Shown here: positions 8,766-16,334 of the stretch, in pieces
How positions within the stretch are numbered: the first letter of the stretch is position 1
Layout of the letters: every line of letters starts with the position of its first letter
NCBI RefSeq assembly: GCF_000378165.1
Contig: NZ_KB899342.1
Location: 20,447-84,446 of the forward strand
DNA: 64,000 bases
Direction: 5' to 3'
Source of the DNA: Saccharibacter floricola DSM 15669
GTDB taxonomy: Bacteria; Pseudomonadota; Alphaproteobacteria; Acetobacterales; Acetobacteraceae
Translations under genes and position numbers: made by a program
Notes under the pieces: generated by a model
The model's database searches: none
Told to the model about the DNA's origin: nothing
Seen by the model: the letters and a program-made list of their open reading frames with translations, nothing else

Positions 8766-9497
8766 TTAGTGCTTATGTGCATTGCTGGCCGTAGCTTCTG
8801 TAATGACATTTTCAGACACGAAGACGAAACCATCAACCGCATCATTAAGGGCGGCCTGCACACCTTGAGAATTATTGGCTTTGGCGAAGGTCAGTGCTCT
8901 GTTAACGGCCTGCTGTGTATGGGTGAGCGGAGCAAGCGTGATAATGTAGTCAATTTCCTGACGGAGTTCACCGAGTGTTTGAACTGCTTGTTGGCTTTTT
9001 CCCGCTTTGAGCTGGGCATCAGCAAGAGCAACGCGGTTTTTCTTTTCTGGTGCAAGTGTCGTGCTCGCAATGATATCACCGCTAACGGGGATCCAGTCCG
9101 TGCGGCCTTGCTGTGGCACGTGATGTGGCGAGAGAGGGCGTTGAGGGGCGGGATGTAGGGCTTCCTCAGCGGCAATGAAATGCTCATCAGCCTTAGAAGC
9201 GAGCAATAAATGGGTGCTGGCTGCTGTTAATGCCGGAATAGCGAGGTGCGTCTGGCCAACAGCAACATCGTGATGGGCTTCTAAAATACTCAACAGTGCC
9301 ATTTGTCCATGTTCAGACAGATGAAGAAAAGACTGCTTTGCCTCTACCTGTGCCCAATAATGCTGGACAGAGGGGATAGGCTGAGTTTCTGAGGGGGCAG
9401 CTGATGTAGAGGGCGTATTATTATGGGCGAGAGCAGGTGCTGCAGAGCCTAGTAGGAGAGTGGCTGCCATAACGTGATGAGAGAGATGAAAACGCAT
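8766..9497 (-). CDS. YfdX-family periplasmic protein
   Basis: A 243-aa exported protein with a signal peptide (hydrophobic run followed by APALAHN, cleavage near residue 25). The C-terminal half matches the YfdX family pattern: DWIPVSGDIIA, a helix of KKNRVALADAQLKAGKSQQA, YIITLAPLTHTQQAV and a closing DAVDGFVFVSE. The E. coli relative yfdX lies beside the oxalate decarboxylation genes frc-oxc and is linked to acid stress, but its precise role is unsettled. No such partner genes lie here; the gene stands alone between terminators. AAAGGAAC precedes the ATG. The family call is good; the function is unknown. Confidence 0.8.
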   Translation of the reverse strand: MRFHLSHHVMAATLLLGSAAPALAHNNTPSTSAAPSETQPIPSVQHYWAQVEAKQSFLHLSEHGQMALLSILEAHHDVAVGQTHLAIPALTAASTHLLLASKADEHFIAAEEALHPAPQRPLSPHHVPQQGRTDWIPVSGDIIASTTLAPEKKNRVALADAQLKAGKSQQAVQTLGELRQEIDYIITLAPLTHTQQAVNRALTFAKANNSQGVQAALNDAVDGFVFVSENVITEATASNAHKH

Positions 9498-9667
9498 TGA
9501 ACTATGTTCCTTTCATAAGTCAGCTCATGGACAGAGAAACGCCTAGAACATGAAGGCATCGTGTGACTAAGGACTGCCCCTTACTCTTATCGTACGAGCT
9601 TATTCCCCTAATAAGGGGAGGGTTATAGAAAATTTACACCAGTAAAAGTGATATTTTCGTATCTAGT

Positions 9668-11101
9668 TTAAAAAATTTCGATATGGCTTTTAAATCCTAG
9701 TAAGGCAGCATCACGGAGATTTCCTTGCCCATTAGGGCGGAAATAATATTCCATCAGTGGCTGGAAAATAACGCCACGCATGACATGAATAGCGTAGTTA
9801 ACTTCAAATACACTCGTATGACGTTGTACGCCTGTTGCATGATTAGGAAGAGGGCGATTTTGAGCGATGAGGAGTTCGCCTGTTTTTTGAACACCTATGG
9901 GCATTTTTTCATAGGTAAAGGAAATGCCGAGTGTGTCATAAGGACGAGAGCGGAAAATACCACGGTCAATCACAGCTCCGTAAGCTTCCCATTCGCGAAG
10001 AGCCGTTTGGCGATCGTTATAGAGAAAACCGCCTAATACCGTGATGCCACGCTTATTGTTATGATAATGGTTCATAATATGCTGGTCAGCCATAATCCAT
10101 GCACCGAAATTGTTACGATGGGTACGTGGAGCAAGGCGAGACAGAGCAAAGGGTGCACCGTTACGGTCAAAGTAATTGTCCGCGCTAGGGGCGGTCATGA
10201 GCACGCCACCAATTTTGAGATGCCCAGGGTAGGCATGGTAAAAGACAGGCTCAAACCCGATCTCAAAGGGTACGCGCACACCGTTAATATGACGATTGAG
10301 CCAAGCGAACCCCGTTCGATGTTCGGCTGCGGAGTAAATGCCTCGTTCAGCGGCATAGACACCAGCCTGCACATAGATGGATCGCCAGGGGCGCCCGCGT
10401 ATCCGTCCGCCCCACACAGAGGCAGGATACCCGCTGGTAAACGAACTATCCGTTGCAGCCTTGGGCCGTCCGCAGATACTGCCATTTTGGAAGTTGCAGA
10501 AGAGGGGGCTGTTTTGGAAGTCTGACATTTCCGCCATTCGGCCAGCTGCAATATCTAACCGTCCGCCCCACAAGGTTTCTTCGCCATAAAGCATGACAAG
10601 ATGGACGACAACATTCCCACCACCGCCATAATCTTCTGATGCGTGATTGAGCCAGTCTCCAAACATACGATTGGCTGTCGTGCCATAGCGTCCAACAGCG
10701 ATGCTATGCGTGGAAAAGCCGCGTAGGCCCAGAATGCGCTCCCAGTCTATGTTGAGGGACATCGCATATTGTCCGGCATTGCTGGCCCCTTGCTTATAAT
10801 TGGGAAAGCCAGGCGTTGGTTTTGTAATCGCTCCAGCAAACTCATTCATATTATCCAGCAGGAAGGCGATACCACGGTCACGTAGCCAGTCGGTCATGCC
10901 AAACCCATGTGGAAAGAGCGCTTCGGGACGTGCAAAAGGGGGAACGGCAGTAGTAAAACCATCATGAAGCGGTAAAGGCGTATCAACGCGTTCATAAGGT
11001 TCGTTACCGATAATGCGATCCAGCACTTGCGCCTGAGCGTGTGAAAAGAAGGTACATAATACGGCAAGAGTGGTGGCAATGATGAAGGATTTTCTGAACA
11101 T
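9668..11101 (-). CDS. OprB-family carbohydrate porin
   Basis: A complete outer-membrane porin of 477 aa. The ATG at 11101 has AAGGA seven bases upstream and gives a signal peptide ending SHAQA-Q; an in-frame GTG at 11116 is less likely. The mature protein has a short periplasmic lead, then the OprB barrel beginning around LRDRGIAFLLDNMNEFAG, with the family's WERILGLRGFSTHSIAV and GGRLDIAAGRMAE motifs. It is a paralogue of the porin truncated at the left window edge. Probable role: sugar uptake across the outer membrane. About 290 bases upstream to the next gene contain no gene I can support. Confidence 0.92.
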   Translation of the reverse strand: MFRKSFIIATTLAVLCTFFSHAQAQVLDRIIGNEPYERVDTPLPLHDGFTTAVPPFARPEALFPHGFGMTDWLRDRGIAFLLDNMNEFAGAITKPTPGFPNYKQGASNAGQYAMSLNIDWERILGLRGFSTHSIAVGRYGTTANRMFGDWLNHASEDYGGGGNVVVHLVMLYGEETLWGGRLDIAAGRMAEMSDFQNSPLFCNFQNGSICGRPKAATDSSFTSGYPASVWGGRIRGRPWRSIYVQAGVYAAERGIYSAAEHRTGFAWLNRHINGVRVPFEIGFEPVFYHAYPGHLKIGGVLMTAPSADNYFDRNGAPFALSRLAPRTHRNNFGAWIMADQHIMNHYHNNKRGITVLGGFLYNDRQTALREWEAYGAVIDRGIFRSRPYDTLGISFTYEKMPIGVQKTGELLIAQNRPLPNHATGVQRHTSVFEVNYAIHVMRGVIFQPLMEYYFRPNGQGNLRDAALLGFKSHIEIF

Positions 11102-11391
11102 AGGATTTTCCTTCACTCTGCCAAAAGGCTGGCCTGCAAGCGATAGGAGGGGAATAAACGGGCGCTCGTGTTACTCGGTACGTAGTCACTATGTGATGAG
11201 TGTGCAGTATTTGAAAATATGAGATCTGTCATGGTGCCCGCCGGAACAAAAATGCTGCTCATGCTGTGGTTTGAGCAAAAGATCGTAAGAAAGGCGTAAT
11301 TTACGTGATTGTAACTCTTCTTGACAGAGAAGAGTGACTTTTTGAGATAGAACGCTCCTATATAACATTAGAAATAAGTGCATATAATTTG

Positions 11392-12021
11392 TTAGTGGTG
11401 ATGATTCCGAGAGTAAGAAAAACTGGGCATTCTCCACTGAAAGCGGATTGATAGAAGCCGGAAAGAAAGTCCGACGATCATGGAGATGATGAGGCAAGTA
11501 TCATCATTCGCTGTGAGATGTCGGCAGAGGAGATAAACAAGGCCTGAAGCAATAGAGGCTGTGGCGTACAGTTCAGAGCGGAAAACAAGTGGAATATCGT
11601 TGCAAAGAACGTCGCGCATAATGCCCCCAGCGCAGCCGGTGATCATACCAGAAAGTAAAACGCTGACGAATGGCAGATGGAGCATAAGGGCAATACGGCA
11701 TCCAATGACCGTAAAAACCACCAAACCAATCGCATCTAAGATAAGGAAAAGCCGCTCAAACTTATGCATATGTGGAGCAATCGCAATGGTTGCGAGAGCG
11801 GAGAACCCTGTCAGCAAAGGGTAGTAGGGGTGGTTTATCCATGACAGTGGATAGTGATTTAAGAGAACGTCCCTTACAGACCCACCTCCTAGGGAGGTGA
11901 CGCAGCCAAGAAAAAAGACACCAATCCAGTCCATATTACGTCGTCCGGCTAAAAGGGCGGCGGTCATGGCTTCAGCGATGATGGCGATTATGTAAAGAGT
12001 CGTATAGAGATCAAACGTCAC
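11392..12021 (-). CDS. TRIC-family (UPF0126) membrane channel
   Basis: An inner-membrane protein of seven predicted helices made of two similar halves, each carrying a GGG/GGI-x-RDVL signature: GGGSVRDVLLNHYPL in the first and CAGGIMRDVLCNDIP in the second. These define the trimeric intracellular cation channel-like family (E. coli YicG and YadS are relatives; glycine transport has been proposed for some). A GTG at 12021 with AGGA nine bases upstream gives 209 aa, the usual family size. A TTG (12081) or ATG (12069) would add about 16-20 residues but lacks a ribosome site. Ion or solute specificity is not evident. Confidence 0.82.
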   Translation of the reverse strand: MTFDLYTTLYIIAIIAEAMTAALLAGRRNMDWIGVFFLGCVTSLGGGSVRDVLLNHYPLSWINHPYYPLLTGFSALATIAIAPHMHKFERLFLILDAIGLVVFTVIGCRIALMLHLPFVSVLLSGMITGCAGGIMRDVLCNDIPLVFRSELYATASIASGLVYLLCRHLTANDDTCLIISMIVGLSFRLLSIRFQWRMPSFSYSRNHHH

Positions 12022-12122
12022 GAGACGGGTCCTGTAGGTCGAGAGATCTGAAGGGAGAGAGGGTGCCATAGCTGAGATCAAGCTGTGGGGAAAGCTATTG
12101 TCTCAGAGGGGAGCGACTTCAA

Positions 12123-13529
12123 GTGCGACGAGAAAGTGAGAATACAGCGCCTATGAACGAATCTTTTGAAGCGCAAACCATTCATCCTATTCCGGCTGGT
12201 CAACGACATGGCCGTGCTTCTGATCTATTTGCGGTGTGGTTTAGCGCGAATATGACGCTTCTTACCGTTGTAACGGGAGCGTTAGGGCCAGCACTTTTTG
12301 GGCTATCGCTCCTGTGGTCATTGGTTGCATTGGTTATTGGGAATGCTGTGGGGGCGGTGTTTATGGCCCTGCATGCCGCGCAGGGCCCTCGGCTTGGTGT
12401 TCCTCAAATGGTGCAAAGCCGGGGGCAATTTGGCGTGTATGGCTCTGTCCCTGTGATTGTGCTTGTCGTGCTGATGTATATCGGCTTTGCCGCTTCTAAT
12501 TGTGTGGTAGGAGGAGAAGCTCTGTCTCAGGTTCTCCCTGTGCTTCATGGGGTGAAGGGTGTTGCTCTGATCGCTGTGTTAACGCTTATTCCTTGCGTGT
12601 TGGGCTACCGGGCTATTCATATGTGCTCCAAACTGGCGAGTTGGGTCTCAGCATTGGGGGTTCTCTATGCCATTATGTGTGGGTTTGGGCGGCTTTCGTG
12701 GGGATTGCTGACAGATACACACGGTTCTGTAGCGGGTTTCCTAGGAGCGTTGTCCGTATCGGCGTTATGGCAGATTGCGTATGCCCCTTATGTATCGGAT
12801 TCATCGCGCTATTTGCCTAATCAACAGGCTGCGGCCCGTCAGGCTTTTGGGGCGACCTATGGAGGCACGGTGCTTGGTGCGATCTTGCCCATGATTTTGG
12901 GGAGTCTATTAGCCATTTCATGGCCGGGAGCGTCGATAACGGGCAGTCTACTGCACCTTTCTGGAAGCTTAGGTGGAGTGATCGTGCTGATTTTAGCGCT
13001 CGCGATTCCACTGGCGAATGCCATGAGTGTTTATTGTGGTGCATTATGTAGTTTGACGTTGGTTCAAACGTTGCGACCGCATTGGCATTTTGGTTTCGTG
13101 GCTCGGTTGAATGCCACGGTTCTTCTTCTTGGTGCGGCCTTATGGATGAGCCTTGGTATGGCTGGGGACTTTTTTAAGGCTTATACGGCTTTCTTAGATA
13201 TTCTCATGGCGGTGCTTGTGCCGTGGACGGCGATTAATTTGACTGATTATTATCTCCTTAAACAAGGCGATTATGACGTTAAAGCGTTCTTTGCTGCGGA
13301 TGGAGGGCCTTATGGTCTGCTTAATGGGCGGGCCGTTGTGAGTTATGTGATTGGGGTTTTGGTAGAAATTCCATTCCTCAAGACAGGGCCTTATACGGGT
13401 TTTTTAGTGTCAGCTGTGCATGGGATTGATGTGTCTTGGATCGTTAGTCTTGGCGTGACAACGGGTGTGTATGGGCTGTGGTATTGGCTGCAAGAAGGAC
13501 ACGCACAACATTCTGTAGGAGAGCTGTAA
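12123..13529 (+). CDS. NCS1-family nucleobase permease (cytosine/purine type)
   Basis: An inner-membrane transporter with about 12 helices, 468 aa. The first helices carry FAVWFSANMTLLTVVTGAL and the loop GPRLGVPQMVQSRGQFGVYG, both characteristic of NCS1 permeases such as CodB and purine-cytosine permeases; VPWTAINLTDYYLLKQGDYDV near residue 370 is the family's second conserved region. It imports a nucleobase or related compound by cation symport. A GTG start at 12123 has AGGGGAG nine bases upstream. Its stop overlaps the next gene's start (TAATG), so the two are co-transcribed. The exact substrate is not readable. Confidence 0.85.
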   Translation: MRRESENTAPMNESFEAQTIHPIPAGQRHGRASDLFAVWFSANMTLLTVVTGALGPALFGLSLLWSLVALVIGNAVGAVFMALHAAQGPRLGVPQMVQSRGQFGVYGSVPVIVLVVLMYIGFAASNCVVGGEALSQVLPVLHGVKGVALIAVLTLIPCVLGYRAIHMCSKLASWVSALGVLYAIMCGFGRLSWGLLTDTHGSVAGFLGALSVSALWQIAYAPYVSDSSRYLPNQQAAARQAFGATYGGTVLGAILPMILGSLLAISWPGASITGSLLHLSGSLGGVIVLILALAIPLANAMSVYCGALCSLTLVQTLRPHWHFGFVARLNATVLLLGAALWMSLGMAGDFFKAYTAFLDILMAVLVPWTAINLTDYYLLKQGDYDVKAFFAADGGPYGLLNGRAVVSYVIGVLVEIPFLKTGPYTGFLVSAVHGIDVSWIVSLGVTTGVYGLWYWLQEGHAQHSVGEL

Positions 13530-14422
13530 TGACGCGCTTATGGGCTTGTCTGCGTTGTGTGCTCTTTTTAGTTCTGCTGACGCTAGTAACGATAGTGCTT
13601 GTTTGGGGCGCTATGCATATCACTCAGGTGGCGCGTTCTGTGCATAGCCTGAAGGACGCGGGCGGATTAACACCTTTCGGCGTATTGTCGGGTGAGCTTA
13701 TCCAACTTATTGCAGTATGCGTGGTCTCTGCTGTGATGGTGTATGGGCAGGCTTTTTTTCAAAAAGACTCTGCTGGCCAGCGCTCTTTTTTAAGGACACT
13801 TTTTCTTCATGATTCGGTATGGCTACGGAAAGGTGTTTCTGGCATGGGATGGGGTGCTCTGTGGGCTGGTGCGATCATTATGGTCATTGTGCTGTGCCAA
13901 GGGTACCAGACCCATCTTGCTCTATCGTCGGTAGGGCAGGCGCTTCTCTCATTATTGGCGTATGGGCTGACGTTTCTTGTGGTTGGGGCGACAGAGGAAC
14001 TGATGTTTCGGGGATATCTGTATGCTCAGCTTGGTAAGGCATTTGGTTGGGGCTGGGCGTCTGTCATCACGTCTGTTTTATTTGGATTGATCCACATCCC
14101 GAGCGGGACACCTCTGTGGGGGGCGATTGGCGCTGGCTTAGCGGGTTACGTGTTTTGTTACATGCTGCGTGTTACAGGAAGCTTGTTTTATCCAATTGGT
14201 TTTCACGCAGCTTGGGACTGGGCACAGACGGCTGTTTTTGGCGTGAATGATAGCGGTCATGTCGCACATGATGCGCTTTTCCATACGGATATACACGGGC
14301 CTTATTGGCTCACAGGTGGAAGTGATGGGCCGGAGGCTAGTGTGGTTTGCTTTATGGTCTATGGGCTTCTTGTGTTCTATTTTCACAGACAATTACATAA
14401 AAACAGTGGGTTCATTCTCTGA
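13529..14422 (+). CDS. CPBP-family intramembrane metalloprotease
   Basis: A 297-aa polytopic protein with the three catalytic blocks of the CPBP (CAAX-processing/bacteriocin-immunity) family: GATEELMFRGYLY with paired glutamates and arginine, FGLIHIPSG with the first histidine, and IGFHAAWDWAQ with the second. Such proteases cleave membrane proteins; bacterial roles vary and the target here is unknown. The ATG at 13529 is preceded by AGGAG and overlaps the permease stop, so it is the distal gene of a two-gene operon. A hairpin terminator follows at 14433. Confidence 0.85.
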   Translation: MTRLWACLRCVLFLVLLTLVTIVLVWGAMHITQVARSVHSLKDAGGLTPFGVLSGELIQLIAVCVVSAVMVYGQAFFQKDSAGQRSFLRTLFLHDSVWLRKGVSGMGWGALWAGAIIMVIVLCQGYQTHLALSSVGQALLSLLAYGLTFLVVGATEELMFRGYLYAQLGKAFGWGWASVITSVLFGLIHIPSGTPLWGAIGAGLAGYVFCYMLRVTGSLFYPIGFHAAWDWAQTAVFGVNDSGHVAHDALFHTDIHGPYWLTGGSDGPEASVVCFMVYGLLVFYFHRQLHKNSGFIL

Positions 14423-14432
14423 ATGATCACGG

Positions 14433-14462
14433 GCAGGAGGGGGTAAGCCTCCTGCTTGCTTT
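14433..14462 (+). terminator. Terminator after the permease-protease operon
   Basis: GCAGGAGG and CCTCCTGC pair over 8 bases around GGGTAAG, followed by TTGCTTTT. Confidence 0.7.
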
Positions 14463-14624
14463 TGGGAGAAGAAAAACTAATTTTTCATTGATATATGTCA
14501 AAATAGAGATAAATTTTGTTTTTATTTAAGACAACTCTTATATGTTAGTAGAAAACTAATTCGTATACACTCGCCCCCCTGATAAAGGGCCTTGTAACGG
14601 GCCCTCTACGTGATGGAGAGTGTT

Positions 14625-15509
14625 ATGCGTCAGTCCTATTTTGGTCTTACGGCCGTGATGGTGATGACCACACTAGGAGGGGCAATAGGGTTTAGCCCGG
14701 CTGAAGCCTCTGACATTACTTTGGCTGTCATTGGCCCTCATGAATACGACCTCCCTGTCGATTTCAAACCGTTTAATGTGTTTGTGCAATATGGTGACGG
14801 CAATGCGGCTGGCTCAGTGTATGATGGCCAAGGTAGGCGTCGGGCCCATGGGGGAAGCCATACATGGTCGGGGATGAGCAAATATGTGCATTTCCGTAGT
14901 TTTGATGCCATTCCCCATGTTGGCTTCGCTTTCGAAGTGATCCAGACGGAGAGTTATACGCTTGCTGATGGTAAAAATTACGGTGGGTTAGGGACGACTA
15001 TCGTTGGGCCGGCGGTGTGGTTTAAGCCTAATAAGAACAGTACGTTTGGTATCCAGACTTTTATGGAAACACCAAGCGGAACGCGTGATGCAATTGCTAC
15101 AAATTATTGGGGTAATTTATCAAGTTTTATTTTTGATTATGAATGGAAGCATTTTAGCTTTGATGGGGATGTTGGGGCAGTTGTGGCGTCCACGAAGCAT
15201 ATGAAAGGCCAGCATTCTTATAAGCCTGGGAATGTATTTTTTACGAATTTGCGTTTTGGGTGGAAAGCAACCCATGCGTTAGAGCCATTTTTTGCGTTTG
15301 ACTGGCAAAACGCGGATGGGCTGTATGATAATACGTTGAGGCAATCCATCCATAATACAAGCGGCCGAGAAGTGGCATTAGGGCCGGGAGTGATGTGGTC
15401 GGTTAACGATCATCTCTCTCTCACTGCCCGCTATTCTCACTCGGTAGAAGGGCGAAACACCCCAGAGAGCAACGCCTATTATCTCAAGATGGTTTATCTC
15501 TGGCAGTAA
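14625..15509 (+). CDS. Putative outer-membrane channel, MetA-pathway (PF13557-like) transporter
   Basis: A 294-aa exported protein. The ATG at 14625 follows GGAG at six bases and opens a signal peptide ending in PAEAS. The mature part is a beta-barrel pattern with alternating aromatics; GTTIVGPAVWF, FGIQTFMETPSGTRD and WGNLSSFIFDYEW resemble the transporter family annotated as meta-pathway phenol degradation (small outer-membrane channels), and the C-terminus YYLKMVYLW fits a last strand. The leader holds a small hairpin, AGGGCC with GGCCCT, at 14586-14604. The family call is moderate; the substrate is unknown, and a Tsx-like nucleoside channel is the main alternative. Confidence 0.6.
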   Translation: MRQSYFGLTAVMVMTTLGGAIGFSPAEASDITLAVIGPHEYDLPVDFKPFNVFVQYGDGNAAGSVYDGQGRRRAHGGSHTWSGMSKYVHFRSFDAIPHVGFAFEVIQTESYTLADGKNYGGLGTTIVGPAVWFKPNKNSTFGIQTFMETPSGTRDAIATNYWGNLSSFIFDYEWKHFSFDGDVGAVVASTKHMKGQHSYKPGNVFFTNLRFGWKATHALEPFFAFDWQNADGLYDNTLRQSIHNTSGREVALGPGVMWSVNDHLSLTARYSHSVEGRNTPESNAYYLKMVYLWQ

Positions 15510-15531
15510 AGCGCCCTTTGGTAAGAGAAGG

Positions 15532-16221
15532 TTATCGGGAGCGTTGACCGAAGAGAATATTTTTTCCCTTCTCAGTCACAGCTGGTTGAGCGCTGACATT
15601 TTGGCCCTTTTCATATGCTCGTTGAGTGGCAGGGCGGCTCTCAATGCTGCGTAGCCAGCGGGCTAGATTGGGGAAATCCCGGATATCTTGGCTCTGCACA
15701 TGCCAGTAAGTCGCCCATGGGTAACAGGCCATATCGGCGATACTATAGTCTTCTCCACCGAGATAGGCACGGTCGGCAAGGCGCTTGTCTATCACGCCAT
15801 ACAAGCGGTTGGTTTCGTTGATATAGCGCTCTTTCGCGTAGGGAATGGATTGCGGGGCATAGATATTGAAGTGATGATTTTGCCCAGCCATTGGGCCAAG
15901 CCCCCCCACTTGCCAAAAGAGCCATTCCATAACAGCTGTACGCTCGCGTAGAGTGTTAGGGAGGAAAAGGCCGGTCTTTTCGGCGAGATAGAGCAAAATC
16001 GCGCCCGATTCAAAAACACTGACAGCTTCCCCACCGTCCTGTGGGTCGTGATCCACAATAGCGGGGATACGATTATTAGGGGCAATTTTGAGGAATTCGG
16101 GTGAGAATTGGTCGCCCGCGCTGATATTGATAGGGCAAAAACGATAATCCAGCCCGGCTTCTTCTAAGAAAAGTGTCACTTTATGGCCGTTAGGGGTTGG
16201 CCAGAAATAGAGATCAATCAT
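15532..16221 (-). CDS. yfcG: Glutathione S-transferase, Nu class (YfcG-like disulfide oxidoreductase)
   Basis: A 229-aa cytoplasmic protein closely following E. coli YfcG. The thioredoxin-like N-domain carries TPNGHKVTLFLEE with the Thr-Asn pair that replaces the usual catalytic Ser/Tyr, then NNRIPAIVDHDP and the glutathione-binding FESGAILLYLAEKTG. The helical C-domain has WLFWQVGGLGPMAGQNHHF. Nu-class enzymes bind two glutathiones and reduce disulfides or peroxides rather than conjugate xenobiotics. Alone in its transcription unit, convergent with the outer-membrane channel gene. Confidence 0.92.
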   Translation of the reverse strand: MIDLYFWPTPNGHKVTLFLEEAGLDYRFCPINISAGDQFSPEFLKIAPNNRIPAIVDHDPQDGGEAVSVFESGAILLYLAEKTGLFLPNTLRERTAVMEWLFWQVGGLGPMAGQNHHFNIYAPQSIPYAKERYINETNRLYGVIDKRLADRAYLGGEDYSIADMACYPWATYWHVQSQDIRDFPNLARWLRSIESRPATQRAYEKGQNVSAQPAVTEKGKNILFGQRSR

Positions 16222-16292
16222 GGATCAGAATCCTTCCTTCCCGCGTCTTGATGTGTCCTCACCACGCTAGACAAGGAAAACGGAGAGGGGAA

Positions 16293-16316
16293 GGGTATTT
16301 TGCTCAGAGAATACCC
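16293..16316 (-). terminator. Weak hairpin downstream of the TonB-dependent receptor
   Basis: GGGTATT and AATACCC pair over 7 bases with a 10-base loop just past the receptor stop. On the minus strand it is followed by TTCCCC rather than a T-run, so the call is tentative. Confidence 0.4.
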
Positions 16317-16334
16317 ATAGGTCTTCATGACATA

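Noticed and set aside
11189..11497. 102-codon frame overlapping the TRIC gene end
   Set aside because: It overlaps a gene with clear family motifs and has no ribosome site.
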